Source: Aequorivita sp.
Lineage (GTDB): Bacteria > Bacteroidota > Bacteroidia > Flavobacteriales > Flavobacteriaceae
Length of the DNA: 64,000 bases
Assembly: GCA_024637015.1 (NCBI GenBank)
Contig: JAGXGE010000001.1
Span: 85,255-149,254 of the forward strand
Direction of reading: 5' to 3'
Shown: positions 9,168-19,275 of the stretch, in pieces
How the letters are laid out: each line of letters starts with the position of its first letter
How positions within the stretch are numbered: position 1 is the first letter of the stretch
Made by a program: the position numbers and the translations under genes
The notes under the pieces: generated by a model
Database searches by the model: none
What the model was told of the DNA's origin: nothing
The model's input: only the letters and a program-made list of their open reading frames with translations

Positions 9168-9947
9168 ATATTTATCTATGCCGTTTGTACACCATTTGCT
9201 TTTTTTCAAAATTGCTTTTTCCTGCAAAGCATCATTTCTTTTAAAACGGCTTTGGTCTTTTACCTTGTGCCAAATGTGGTAAACAATGCCACGATAACGA
9301 AGTCGTTTTCCTAAAACACCGTTATTCATCATTCGTATAATCAGTTCAGAATCTTCCCTGCCCCACCCTTCAAATTTTTCGTTGTAACCATTTACCGCTA
9401 TTACATCCTTCTTCCAAAACGACACATTACAACCGCGCATTTTTTTTGAAATGGTTTTCTGCGTGGTATAAAGACTGCTTAAAACGGGAATCCAAAGATT
9501 TCTGTTTCTTTTTTTTATTCCTTTTTGAAAATAGCTGAAAACGATTTTTTGGGTTTCAAAAAGTGTGGGCAGAAAATTCTCTTGAATATTTACGCGACTA
9601 CCGTACAAATAGGTATTTGAACGCGCCATTGCCTTGTGGTCCCTCACAAAATTTTTATGCATAATACAATCGCCATCAATTTGGATAATATAAACACCCT
9701 GTGCTGCTGCAATGGCTTTATTCAAAATGATCGATTTGCGGAAACCTTTGTCTTCGTGCCAAAAATGTTTTATTTCAACAGAAATTTTTTTTCTGAAATC
9801 TTCAATCAATTCTTTTGTCACTTCCGTTGAGCCGTCATCCGCAATCAAAACCTCATCAGGCATTTCGGTTTGGTTTTCAGCACTAAGAAGAACCAATTCT
9901 AATGCCTGCGGCCAATTGTAGGTTGAAATCAACAATGAAGTTTTCAT
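9162..9947 (-). CDS. GT2 glycosyltransferase with galactosyltransferase-like C-terminal region
   Basis: TSLLISTYNWPQALELVLLSAENQTEMPDEVLIADDGS; QIDGDCIMHKNFV; GWGREDSELIIRM. Confidence 0.85.
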   Translation of the reverse strand: MKTSLLISTYNWPQALELVLLSAENQTEMPDEVLIADDGSTEVTKELIEDFRKKISVEIKHFWHEDKGFRKSIILNKAIAAAQGVYIIQIDGDCIMHKNFVRDHKAMARSNTYLYGSRVNIQENFLPTLFETQKIVFSYFQKGIKKRNRNLWIPVLSSLYTTQKTISKKMRGCNVSFWKKDVIAVNGYNEKFEGWGREDSELIIRMMNNGVLGKRLRYRGIVYHIWHKVKDQSRFKRNDALQEKAILKKSKWCTNGIDKYL

Positions 9948-10073
9948 TATAAACTAAATTTTCATCAAATATAGCCATTTAATATAATCGGCATTTGCAA
10001 GAAAGTTTAATTGAAATCGCCAAGGCTTTTAAGTGTTTTTTGAAGTACTTTGCACTTTTAAACATGAAGCTGA

Positions 10074-10640
10074 ATGACACAAGAAGACGAAATAAAAAAT
10101 CTGGTAACCATCCTTAAAAGAGGAGGAATTATACTTTATCCAACAGATACCGTTTGGGGAATAGGCTGTGACGCCACAAACTATCAAGCGATTGAAAAAG
10201 TTTTTCAACTGAAGAAGCGCGCCGAAAGTAAGTCGATGATTTGCTTGGTGAGCGATTTTAAAATGTTAAACCAATATATTGAAAATGTTCCCGAAGTAGC
10301 TTATGATATTTTGAAGTATGCTAAAAAACCCACTACAATTATTTATGATCGTCCTCTCCACGTGGCAGAAAACCTGATTGCCGAGGACAATTCGTTGGCC
10401 ATTCGTGTAACCAAAGATGCATTCTGTAAGAAACTAATTCAAAAATTTAGAAAACCTATAGTTTCAACATCTGCAAATTTCAGCAATGCAAATACACCAC
10501 AAAGCTTTGCCGAAATAGACCCTTTAATTTTGGAAGGAGTGGACTATGTTGTAAATTTGCACCAGGAAAAAAAATCAGGAAAACCCTCAGCGATTATCAA
10601 ATTAAAAAATGATGGTTCCGTGAAGGTGATTCGACAATAA
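10074..10640 (+). CDS. L-threonylcarbamoyladenylate synthase (YrdC/Sua5 family)
   Basis: GGIILYPTDTVWGIGCDATN; KPIVSTSANFS. Confidence 0.93.
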   Translation: MTQEDEIKNLVTILKRGGIILYPTDTVWGIGCDATNYQAIEKVFQLKKRAESKSMICLVSDFKMLNQYIENVPEVAYDILKYAKKPTTIIYDRPLHVAENLIAEDNSLAIRVTKDAFCKKLIQKFRKPIVSTSANFSNANTPQSFAEIDPLILEGVDYVVNLHQEKKSGKPSAIIKLKNDGSVKVIRQ

Positions 10641-10648
10641 AAAGGTTC

Positions 10649-11138
10649 ACCACGAATACACGAATGTTTTTATATTTTCTTTGGATACAATGACTAACAT
10701 AATTTATAGACAGGAGAGTTACGACATTGTTGGTTGTCTTTATGAGGTATTTAATTGCTTAGGAAATGGTCTTTCTGAAATTGTATACAAAGACGCTCTA
10801 GAATATGAATTTAATCAAAGAAATATTCCTTACGAAAGAGAAAAAGAATTCTCTATTTCATACAAGGACATTGTTCTAAAACATAAATTTTATGCCGATT
10901 TTGTGGTGTATGATAAGATTATATTAGAAATAAAAACTGTGGAAATACTCACTGATCAACATTTGGGGCAGTGTATAAATTATTTAAAAGTTTCAAAAAA
11001 CAAATTAGCCATTTTGGCAAATTACAAAGGAGAAGGCCTAGAATATAAAAGAGTTGTTCTATAAAAACATACGTTTATTCGTGGTAAAAAAATTACCCAA
11101 AACAGACAAACATAAAAAAACATTCGTGTATTCGTGGT
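10649..11138. repeat. Inverted-repeat unit (subtype A) enclosing a GxxExxY gene
   Basis: Left arm ACCACGAATACACGAATGTTTTT (10649) is the exact reverse complement of the right arm AAAAACATTCGTGTATTCGTGGT ending at 11138; an inner degenerate arm lies near 11065-11085. Confidence 0.85.
10690..11064 (+). CDS. GxxExxY protein (PD-(D/E)XK nuclease superfamily-like)
   Basis: GNGLSEIVYKDAL (GxxExxY), ILEIKTVE; ATG 10690. Confidence 0.85.
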   Translation: MTNIIYRQESYDIVGCLYEVFNCLGNGLSEIVYKDALEYEFNQRNIPYEREKEFSISYKDIVLKHKFYADFVVYDKIILEIKTVEILTDQHLGQCINYLKVSKNKLAILANYKGEGLEYKRVVL

Positions 11139-12558
11139 CAAACAAACCTACATATCAGCTTTAAAAAATCCAATCTTCAGAACTATCTCAAAAGCTGCTT
11201 CCAATTTAAATTTGGAAAGCTATGTAATTGGCGGTTACGTTCGCGATTTTCTGCTGAAACGAGGCGAAGCAAAGGATATAGACATTGTTGCCGTTGGAAG
11301 TGGAATTGATTTGGCTGAAGAAGTTTCAAAACTATTGCCCGGAAAGCCAAAAGTTTCAGTCTTCAAAACCTACGGCACTGCGATGCTTAAAAGCGGTGGA
11401 ATAGAACTCGAATTTGTTGGTGCCCGAAAAGAATCTTATTCCGAGGAAAGCAGAAATCCTGCAGTGGAAAACGGTACTTTGGAAGACGACCAAAACCGAC
11501 GTGATTTTACAATAAACGCTTTGGCCCTTAACTTGAGCGATAAAAATTTTGGAGAGTTGCTCGATCCCTTCAACGGTATTGAAGATCTTCAGAAAAAGAT
11601 AATCCGCACGCCACTCGATCCAAATATTACCTATAGCGACGATCCATTGAGGATGCTTCGCGCCATTCGGTTTGCATCCCAATTGGATTTTATAATTGAA
11701 AAGGATTCGTTGGAGGCAATTACAAGAAATTCCGAACGCATTAAGATCATTTCCAAAGAACGGATTGTAGACGAACTGAACAAAATTTTGCTTTCGGAAA
11801 CACCTTCAAAAGGATTTGCACTTTTACACAAAACCGGCTTGCTTCCTTTTATTTTACCAGAATTGTTAGCACTGCAGGGCATTGACGAAAAAGAAGGTCA
11901 AACTCATAAAGACAATTTTTGGCACACACTCGAAGTTGTTGATAATATTTCGAAAGCTACAGACGATCTTTGGCTACGCTGGGCAGCATTACTCCACGAC
12001 ATAGGAAAAGCACCAACGAAACGATTTGACAAAAAACTGGGCTGGACCTTTCACACTCACGAATTTGTGGGTGCGAAAATGGTTTATAAGCTTTTCAAAA
12101 GATTGAAAATGCCGCTGAACGAAAAGATGAAGTTCGTCCAAAAAATGGTTTTGATGAGCTCCCGCCCCATTGTTTTAGCGAGCGATGTAACTGATAGCGC
12201 AGTTCGACGTTTGATTTTTGATGCAGGCGAAAGTGTGGAGGATCTAATGACCCTTTGCGAAGCTGACATTACAACAAAAAACCCTAAGAAATTCAAAAAA
12301 TACCATCAAAACTTTCAACTTGTACGCGATAAAATTGTAGAAGTGGAAGAACGCGATCAAGTTCGAAACTTTCAGCCGCCAGTAACCGGCGAGGAAATTA
12401 TGGAAACTTTCAATTTAAAACCATCTCGCGAAATTGGTATTATAAAAGACGCCATAAAAGAAGCAATCCTAGAAGGCGAAATTCCCAATGAATACGAAGC
12501 CGCAAAAGAGTTTATGTTGAAGAAAGGAGCTGCCATTGGGCTGAAGTCAATTAAATAG
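11134..12558 (+). CDS. cca: CCA tRNA nucleotidyltransferase / poly(A) polymerase family with HD domain
   Basis: [50 protein letters not shown]. Start codon uncertain: GTG 11134 lies in the repeat arm. Confidence 0.93.
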   Translation: MVKQTYISALKNPIFRTISKAASNLNLESYVIGGYVRDFLLKRGEAKDIDIVAVGSGIDLAEEVSKLLPGKPKVSVFKTYGTAMLKSGGIELEFVGARKESYSEESRNPAVENGTLEDDQNRRDFTINALALNLSDKNFGELLDPFNGIEDLQKKIIRTPLDPNITYSDDPLRMLRAIRFASQLDFIIEKDSLEAITRNSERIKIISKERIVDELNKILLSETPSKGFALLHKTGLLPFILPELLALQGIDEKEGQTHKDNFWHTLEVVDNISKATDDLWLRWAALLHDIGKAPTKRFDKKLGWTFHTHEFVGAKMVYKLFKRLKMPLNEKMKFVQKMVLMSSRPIVLASDVTDSAVRRLIFDAGESVEDLMTLCEADITTKNPKKFKKYHQNFQLVRDKIVEVEERDQVRNFQPPVTGEEIMETFNLKPSREIGIIKDAIKEAILEGEIPNEYEAAKEFMLKKGAAIGLKSIK

Positions 12559-12599
12559 TAAGCAGTAGCAGTGTTCAGTAAAAAATAATAGTAGCAACA

Positions 12600-13613
12600 G
12601 TGAAAGACAATAAAAAAGTAATCTATTGGCTCCTAACGGGATGTTTCCTGATTTTTGTAATGGTAGTTGTGGGTGGAATCACGCGACTTACCCATTCAGG
12701 ACTTTCAATTTCAAGTTATAAACTTATTTCCGGTACGTTGCCGCCTTTAAATGATGCGCAGTGGATTGCTGAATTTGACCATTACAAACAATTCCCAGAA
12801 TACCAAAAACTAAACAATCACTTTAGTTTAGAAGATTTTAAAGATATCTATTTCTGGGAATGGTTTCACCGTTTGTTGGGGAGACTTTTGGGCGTGGTTT
12901 TCATCATTCCCTTTTTCTATTTTCTTCTGAAAAAACAACTCACGAAACCTACCGTCAAAAAAGCTATAATTTTAATGTGCCTGGGTGCATTTCAAGGATT
13001 TCTGGGTTGGTATATGGTGAAAAGTGGTTTGGTGGACCGACCCGATGTGAGCCACTATCGGCTTGCTATGCACTTAACCACGGCATTTATAACTTTCTCT
13101 TATACCTTTTGGGTGGCGATGGATTTAATCTATCCGGTGAAAAAAGAGGTAAATAAACACATCCGAAACATCATTCGCTTTGGAATGGCAATCCTACTCA
13201 TCCAAATTATTTGGGGTGCTTTCGTGGCAGGGCTTGATGCAGGCTGGATTCACAACCATTGGCCATTAATGAACGAAAGCGAATGGATGCACGAAACCGT
13301 TACCACGGAACAAGTTCCAGTTTGGAAAAACTTCGTGGAAGGCAAAAGCGGCGTGCAGTTTGTCCACCGGTATCTGGCTTACGCAGTTGTGGGAATAATT
13401 TTCTTTATTTGGTACAAAACACGAAAATTGCAGCTCACACTTCCGCAGAAAAATGGAATAAATGTGTTGTTGTTTTTGGTTTTAGTGCAGTTCCTTTTGG
13501 GCGTTTTCACGCTTATCCTTCAAGTGCCTGTGGTTTTGGGGGTTTTGCATCAAGTAACCGCATTTTTCCTGCTTGCTGCAATGACTTTTGTTTTACATAG
13601 ATTTAGTAAATAA
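12600..13613 (+). CDS. COX15/CtaA family heme A synthase
   Basis: VVVGGITRLTHSGLSI, WEWFHRLLGRLLG, FVHRYLAYAVVG, LHQVTAFFLLA. Confidence 0.93.
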   Translation: MKDNKKVIYWLLTGCFLIFVMVVVGGITRLTHSGLSISSYKLISGTLPPLNDAQWIAEFDHYKQFPEYQKLNNHFSLEDFKDIYFWEWFHRLLGRLLGVVFIIPFFYFLLKKQLTKPTVKKAIILMCLGAFQGFLGWYMVKSGLVDRPDVSHYRLAMHLTTAFITFSYTFWVAMDLIYPVKKEVNKHIRNIIRFGMAILLIQIIWGAFVAGLDAGWIHNHWPLMNESEWMHETVTTEQVPVWKNFVEGKSGVQFVHRYLAYAVVGIIFFIWYKTRKLQLTLPQKNGINVLLFLVLVQFLLGVFTLILQVPVVLGVLHQVTAFFLLAAMTFVLHRFSK

Positions 13614-13660
13614 CTGTGAAAAAACAAAAATTTCAAGACCTAAAAAGAGGTATAAAATTG

Positions 13661-13668
13661 TAACTTTG
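13661..13668 (+). promoter_or_regulatory. Possible Bacteroidota -7 element (TAnnTTTG)
   Basis: TAACTTTG 20 nt before ATG 13688; no TTG at the ideal -33 spacing. Confidence 0.4.
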
Positions 13669-13687
13669 CACACTAAAATTTTTTAAA

Positions 13688-14200
13688 ATGATTTACCGTT
13701 TCAGAATAATCCTCGACACCCACGAAGACGTTTTCCGCGACATCGAAATAGAAGCTTCGGCCACACTGGAAGATTTTCACAATGCCATTACACAATCCTT
13801 TGGGTTTGATGGGCAGGAAATGGCTTCTTTTTACACAAGCAACGATTTATGGGAAGAAGGCGAGGAAATTTCCCTTTTTGATGTTAGTGATGAACCGGGC
13901 AGTATTCGCATTATGGGAGAAACCAACTTGGAAGATGTTGTTGATCAAGAAAAAACAAGACTACTTTATGTTTACGATTTTCTAAATATGTGGACGTTTA
14001 TGGTGGAACTTGCCGATATAGGTGAGCTTGAGGAGGGAATTATGTACCCAAACTTGATGTTCGCCCACGGTCAAATTCCGGAAGAAGCACCCGAAAAAGA
14101 ATTCATAGCCGAAGAAATTGAGGACGACGATTTCGACGAAGAGTTCGACCTTGACCCTGAAGATTACGATAACCTCGATTTTGACGAAAACTGGAATTGA
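13688..14200 (+). CDS. Plasmid pRiA4b ORF-3-like family protein (PF07929 type)
   Basis: MIYRFRIILDTHEDVFRDIEIEASATLEDFHNAI; acidic C-terminal tail. Confidence 0.75.
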   Translation: MIYRFRIILDTHEDVFRDIEIEASATLEDFHNAITQSFGFDGQEMASFYTSNDLWEEGEEISLFDVSDEPGSIRIMGETNLEDVVDQEKTRLLYVYDFLNMWTFMVELADIGELEEGIMYPNLMFAHGQIPEEAPEKEFIAEEIEDDDFDEEFDLDPEDYDNLDFDENWN

Positions 14201-14235
14201 TTTGGTTGAAAGTTGATCTGCGCAAAAAAGACAAA

Positions 14236-14280
14236 TTCACTTATTCACTTATTCACTTATTCACTTATTCACTTATTCAC
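14236..14280. repeat. 8-bp tandem repeat (TTCACTTA)n, ~5.6 copies
   Basis: TTCACTTA x5 plus TTCAC, 10 bp before ATG 14290. Confidence 0.97.
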
Positions 14281-14289
14281 AATTAAAAA

Positions 14290-15348
14290 ATGATAAACCT
14301 TTTCAGTACCCACATTGCATCCCTTTCCATACACCGAGTGGGTAACAAAAGTAGAAACGAAGCTATTTTTCTTTCCGAGAAACCTTATAAAATGGACGAT
14401 GAGCTAACGCCATTGCTGAAAGAATTCTTCTTAAAGCCGTTTCGCGACAAAGAGGAAAATTATTTTCATTTTTCACATGAGGCAGATTTGGAGTTTCACG
14501 AGTTGTACAATAGTGCAAACAAAATTTTTGACAATCCGCAAAATATTCACGAAGAGAGCAGGAAAATTGCTAGTTATCTTTACAATCAGTCTGAACATCC
14601 GCATATAAAAAGCGGTGAAGTTTATGTAGCATATTTAGAAAGCGTGCAGTTGGACAATGTAAAAATGGACGCCATCGGTATTTTTAAAAGTGAGCTGAAG
14701 CAGGATTTTCTTCAGTTTTCTGAAGAAGGAAACCAGTTGGATGCGATGCTACAGCACGGTGTAAGTCTGAATAAGTTGGATAAAGGATGTATTATTTTCA
14801 ATTCAGGAAAAGAAGAAGGCTATAAAATTCTTTCCGTGGATAGTAATCGCTACGACGCGCGTTATTGGCTTGAAAGCTTTTTAGGTGTTGAAGCGCTTGC
14901 AGACGATAATTTCTACACAAAAAAGTATCTAAAATTCTGTCAGGATTTTGCTAAGGACGTGGTTTTACCTGCCGAAGATAAAAAGCAGGAAGTGATGTTT
15001 ATGAACCGCGCAGTAAACCATTTTGCGAAAAATGACCAATTTGAAGAAACTGCATTTATGAATGATGTGATAGAGAATCCTGATTTATTGCCTGAATTCC
15101 GTCATTATAAAAGTGAAAAAGCACCCAAATATAGCATTGAAGATTTAACAACATTTCCAATAGCAAATACTGCGGTTACTGCTGCCCGTAAAAAGATCAA
15201 AAACGTTATAAATTTGGATACCAATATTCAGATAAAGCTTGATTTTATTAATGCTGAGAGTGCGGAGAAGTTTGTGGAGAAAGGCTGGGATGAGGAAAAG
15301 CAGATGTATTATTACTTGGTTTACTTCAACAAAGAGCAAAAAAGCTAA
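14290..15348 (+). CDS. Nucleoid-associated protein (NdpA/YejK, PF04245 type)
   Basis: MINLFSTHIASLSIHRVGNKSRNEAIFLSEKPY..., 352 aa. Confidence 0.75.
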   Translation: MINLFSTHIASLSIHRVGNKSRNEAIFLSEKPYKMDDELTPLLKEFFLKPFRDKEENYFHFSHEADLEFHELYNSANKIFDNPQNIHEESRKIASYLYNQSEHPHIKSGEVYVAYLESVQLDNVKMDAIGIFKSELKQDFLQFSEEGNQLDAMLQHGVSLNKLDKGCIIFNSGKEEGYKILSVDSNRYDARYWLESFLGVEALADDNFYTKKYLKFCQDFAKDVVLPAEDKKQEVMFMNRAVNHFAKNDQFEETAFMNDVIENPDLLPEFRHYKSEKAPKYSIEDLTTFPIANTAVTAARKKIKNVINLDTNIQIKLDFINAESAEKFVEKGWDEEKQMYYYLVYFNKEQKS

Positions 15349-15382
15349 TGCTGGGTTCGTGTTAGTATCTAATTAGTTTTTT

Positions 15383-15841
15383 ATGAAGATAAAAGGTTTT
15401 ATTTTATTGTTTATGGTTGCATTTGTCTTGGATTCCTGCAATGTTGACAATTGTGACGTGGATTGTAATTCCGGACCATTGGGGTTGAATTTTGAACTTT
15501 TAGATAAAGCTACTGGCGAAAATCTATTTACCAATGGCACATTTGATCCAGCAGATATTGAAGTTTTAGATTTGGACAACAATAACAGCAGTGTACAATT
15601 CACCTTCAACTCTGAAAATGATATAAATATCATCAATTTAGGCCCCTTCGGCTGGGAAACAAATATTGCAAATTATCTATTGAAAGTGGGGGAACGGGAT
15701 ATTTTCACCTTACATGTTGATGCGGAAGAAAAAACAGAAGATTGTTGCTCTTTCGTACAAGTAAACAAACTGGAAATCATAAACGCTGACTTTGAGCTAA
15801 ATCCTGAAACTGGGATTTATGAAATTTTAGTGGAATTGTAA
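15383..15841 (+). CDS. Hypothetical lipoprotein
   Basis: MKIKGFILLFMVAFVLDSCNV: signal peptide with a lipobox-like LDSC. Confidence 0.7.
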   Translation: MKIKGFILLFMVAFVLDSCNVDNCDVDCNSGPLGLNFELLDKATGENLFTNGTFDPADIEVLDLDNNNSSVQFTFNSENDINIINLGPFGWETNIANYLLKVGERDIFTLHVDAEEKTEDCCSFVQVNKLEIINADFELNPETGIYEILVEL

Positions 15842-15913
15842 TTAAAGTTTCAAGGAATATAAATAACTTTCGACTGCATACTGGCACTGCCAACTGCTAT
15901 TTATTAATTACCA

Positions 15914-18106
15914 CTAATTCCCAACCTCGCTAATAAACTTAATGCGATACAATCGCAATTCCTCTTCATCATAATCACCGTCAAACTCGTCTAAGGCTTC
16001 TTCTATTTTATCGGTTTTTGCTTCAAGGAAATATTCGTGGATTTCTTCCTGCTGGTCTTCGTCCAACACCTCATCTATCCAATAATTTATATTCAGTTTG
16101 GTGCCGCTGTATACAATGGCTTCCATTTCCTTTATAAACTCACGCATTTCAAGGCCTTTGGCATTAGCGATGTCCGGTAAGGATAATTTCCGGTCCACAT
16201 TTTGGATGATGTATAATTTAAGAGAACTATTACTTCCAGTAGATTTTACCACAAAATCTTCCGGTCTAATAATATCATTCTCCTCAACGTAATTTTGAAT
16301 AAGTTTCAAAAAAGATTTTCCGTATTTTTTTGCTTTCCCTTCGCCTACTCCGTGAACATTGGAAAGTTCTTCCATTGTTACTGGATATTTAAGGGCCATA
16401 TCTTCCAAAGAAGGTTCCTGAAAAATAACGAACGGGGGAAGATCCAAATCGTGCGCCACCTTTTTAAGTTCTGCCTTCAAAAGTTTAAAAAGATTTTCGT
16501 CAACAACTTCACCTCCCTTATTGGCCGCCACAATAATATCGTCATTGGCGTCTTTAAATGAATGGTCTTCAGTCATCATAAATGAAGTTGGAGATTTTAT
16601 GAATTTCTTTCCAGTATCAGTTAAATGTATAACACCGTATGTTTCAATATCCTTTTTTAAATAACCTGCCACCAAAAGTTGTCGCAACAATGCCATCCAA
16701 TAAGCCGCTTCATGCTTTGTGCCAGAACCGAAATATTCCTGTGCATCGGTTCGGTGAGACTTTATAAGAGCATTTACCTTCCCTACCAAAACATTTACGA
16801 TTTCCTTGCTTTTGTATTGTTCATTTGTTTTGGAAACAACTTCTAAAATTTGTTTCGCATCGTCTTTGGCTTCGTGCTTCTTTTTGGGATAACGCATATT
16901 GTCGTCCATCATGCCGCCTTCACCTGTTTCGTTGTCAAATTCTTCCCCGAAATAATGGAGGATGAATTTTCTTCGTGAAATGGAAGTTTCAGCAAAAGCA
17001 ACCACTTCCTGCAAAAGAGCGTGACCAATTTCCTGTTCGGCTACAGGCTTTCCGCTCATAAATTTCTCTAATTTTTCTATGTCCTTATAACTGTAAAAAG
17101 CCAAGCAATGACCTTCACCACCGTCTCTTCCTGCGCGTCCGGTTTCTTGATAATAGCTTTCAATACTTTTCGGAATATCATTGTGAATAACAAAGCGGAC
17201 GTCTGGCTTATCAATTCCCATCCCAAAGGCAATGGTTGCAACAACCACATCCACATCTTCCATCAAAAACATATCTTGATGTTTTACACGGGTTTTTCCA
17301 TCGAGACCGGCATGATAGGGCACGGCTTTAATACCGTTTACCTGTAATGCTTGGGCCAGTTCTTCTACTTTTTTTCTACTTAAACAATAAATTATACCGC
17401 TTTTACCCTCGTTCTGCTTTACAAAACGAATGATGTCTGAGCTAACATTTTTAGTTTTCGGCCTTATTTCGTAATAAAGATTTGGGCGGTTGAAGGATGC
17501 CTTAAAGGTATTTGCATCCTGCATATTTAGGTTTTTCAGAATGTCCTCCTGCACTTTCGGGGTTGCTGTGGCGGTGAGTCCTATAATAGGTATATCATTT
17601 CCTATTCTCTGAATTATGCTTTTAAGATTTCGGTATTCCGGCCTAAAATCATGCCCCCATTCACTAATGCAATGGGCTTCATCTATGGCCATAAAGGATA
17701 TTTTCTGGGTCTGCAGAAAAGCTACATATTCTTCTTTGGTGAGCGATTCGGGGGCGACGTAGAGCAGTTTTGTAACTCCACTAGCAATATCGCTCTTTAC
17801 TCTTTTTACTTCAGTCTTGTTAAGGGAAGAGTTCAGTACATGGGCAATTCCTTCTTCTGAAGAAAGGGAACGCAGGGCATCCACTTGGTTTTTCATCAGT
17901 GCAATAAGTGGAGAAACAACGATTGCTGTCCCGTCCTGCATAAGTGCCGGAAGTTGGTAACAAAGTGATTTTCCACCCCCCGTGGGCATAACCACGAAGG
18001 TATTGTTGCCGTTGAGGATACTTTTTACAACTTCTTCTTGAAGTCCTTTAAAGCGAGTAAATCCAAAATATTTTTTAAGGGCTGCGTAAATGTCAATTTC
18101 TGCCAC
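15914..18106 (-). CDS. recQ: ATP-dependent DNA helicase RecQ
   Basis: VMPTGGGKSLCYQLPA, DEAHCISEWGHDFRPEY, ETGRAGRDG; C-terminal HRDC region. Confidence 0.96.
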   Translation of the reverse strand: MAEIDIYAALKKYFGFTRFKGLQEEVVKSILNGNNTFVVMPTGGGKSLCYQLPALMQDGTAIVVSPLIALMKNQVDALRSLSSEEGIAHVLNSSLNKTEVKRVKSDIASGVTKLLYVAPESLTKEEYVAFLQTQKISFMAIDEAHCISEWGHDFRPEYRNLKSIIQRIGNDIPIIGLTATATPKVQEDILKNLNMQDANTFKASFNRPNLYYEIRPKTKNVSSDIIRFVKQNEGKSGIIYCLSRKKVEELAQALQVNGIKAVPYHAGLDGKTRVKHQDMFLMEDVDVVVATIAFGMGIDKPDVRFVIHNDIPKSIESYYQETGRAGRDGGEGHCLAFYSYKDIEKLEKFMSGKPVAEQEIGHALLQEVVAFAETSISRRKFILHYFGEEFDNETGEGGMMDDNMRYPKKKHEAKDDAKQILEVVSKTNEQYKSKEIVNVLVGKVNALIKSHRTDAQEYFGSGTKHEAAYWMALLRQLLVAGYLKKDIETYGVIHLTDTGKKFIKSPTSFMMTEDHSFKDANDDIIVAANKGGEVVDENLFKLLKAELKKVAHDLDLPPFVIFQEPSLEDMALKYPVTMEELSNVHGVGEGKAKKYGKSFLKLIQNYVEENDIIRPEDFVVKSTGSNSSLKLYIIQNVDRKLSLPDIANAKGLEMREFIKEMEAIVYSGTKLNINYWIDEVLDEDQQEEIHEYFLEAKTDKIEEALDEFDGDYDEEELRLYRIKFISEVGN

Positions 18107-18151
18107 GCTGCTTGGGTTTTAGGGAACAATTCAGTTTTAGTCAACAATACA

Positions 18152-18181
18152 TTGTTTTACTGATTAACAATCGTAATTTTG
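18152..18181 (+). promoter_or_regulatory. Bacteroidota sigma-A-type promoter TTG-N19-TAnnTTTG
   Basis: TTG (18152-18154), 19-nt spacer, TAATTTTG (18174-18181), upstream of the KpsF-like gene. Confidence 0.6.
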
Positions 18182-18309
18182 CAACCGTATTAAGTTGACT
18201 GCATCTTAAAAAGAAAAGTATCTATATTAAGATTACTGAATTTAGTTAAATTCTATTCTAAATATACTAATTTCTGAAACAGTTACAAACATTCAAAAGC
18301 ATTAAAATT

Positions 18310-19275
18310 TTGAACAAGCAAGACAGAATTATTTCCGTAGCGAAAAACACCATAGAAACTGAGAGTAAAGCCATTGCAAACCTCGCCCATTTGGTGGATG
18401 AGGAATTTGCGGGAGCGGTTGATTATATTTATTATTCCAAGGGAAGGGTAATTGTAACTGGAATAGGCAAAAGTGCAAATATTGCAACCAAAATTGTTGC
18501 TACTTTGAACTCCACTGGCACTCCTGCAATATTTATGCACGCAGCAGATGCCATTCATGGCGATTTGGGGACCATTCAAGAAAACGATACTGTTATCTGC
18601 ATTTCAAAAAGCGGAAATACGCCTGAAATAAAAGTGCTTGTGCCCCTCATAAAAGCCATTGACAATAAATTGATAGCCATTACCGGAAACCGAGATTCCT
18701 TTTTGGGTCAACAAGCAGATTTTGTGCTGAACGCTTACGTTGAAAAAGAAGCCTGCCCCAATAATCTTGCACCAACCACTAGCACTACGGCACAGTTGGT
18801 CATTGGAGATGCTTTGGCCATGTGTCTTTTGGATCTTCGTGGTTTCTCAAGTAAGGATTTTGCAAAATTCCATCCAGGAGGTTCTTTAGGTAAAAAATTG
18901 TATTTGCGCGTCAGTAACCTTACCTCACTGAACGAAAAACCACAGGTAAGTCCTGATACTGATGTTAAAAAGGTGATTGTTGAAATTTCAGAAAAAATGC
19001 TTGGCGTTACCGCTGTGGTTGAAAACGATAAAATTGTAGGCATCATTACCGATGGCGATTTGCGACGTATGCTAACCAAAACCGATAGCTTTGTAGGACT
19101 AACCGCGAAGGATATTATGACACATAATCCAAAAAAAATAACCAACGATGCCATGGCCGTTGAAGCTATGGAAATGATGGATAAATACGGCATCACTCAG
19201 ATTCTTGCCGAAGATAAAGGCAAATATAGTGGGGTGGTTCATATTCATAATCTTACCAAAGAAGGTATAATTTAA
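18310..19275 (+). CDS. KpsF/GutQ family arabinose-5-phosphate isomerase (SIS + CBS pair)
   Basis: VTGIGKSANIATKIVATLNSTGTPAIFMHAADAIHGDLG; two CBS domains. Confidence 0.93.
   Translation: MNKQDRIISVAKNTIETESKAIANLAHLVDEEFAGAVDYIYYSKGRVIVTGIGKSANIATKIVATLNSTGTPAIFMHAADAIHGDLGTIQENDTVICISKSGNTPEIKVLVPLIKAIDNKLIAITGNRDSFLGQQADFVLNAYVEKEACPNNLAPTTSTTAQLVIGDALAMCLLDLRGFSSKDFAKFHPGGSLGKKLYLRVSNLTSLNEKPQVSPDTDVKKVIVEISEKMLGVTAVVENDKIVGIITDGDLRRMLTKTDSFVGLTAKDIMTHNPKKITNDAMAVEAMEMMDKYGITQILAEDKGKYSGVVHIHNLTKEGII

Noticed and set aside
10690-11064. GxxExxY genes as toxin-antitoxin or restriction systems
   Set aside because: No partner antitoxin or methyltransferase ORF nearby; repeat-embedded single genes
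12860-13600. Plus-strand ORFs 12860-13156 and 13259-13600
   Set aside because: Alternative-frame ORFs within ctaA/COX15
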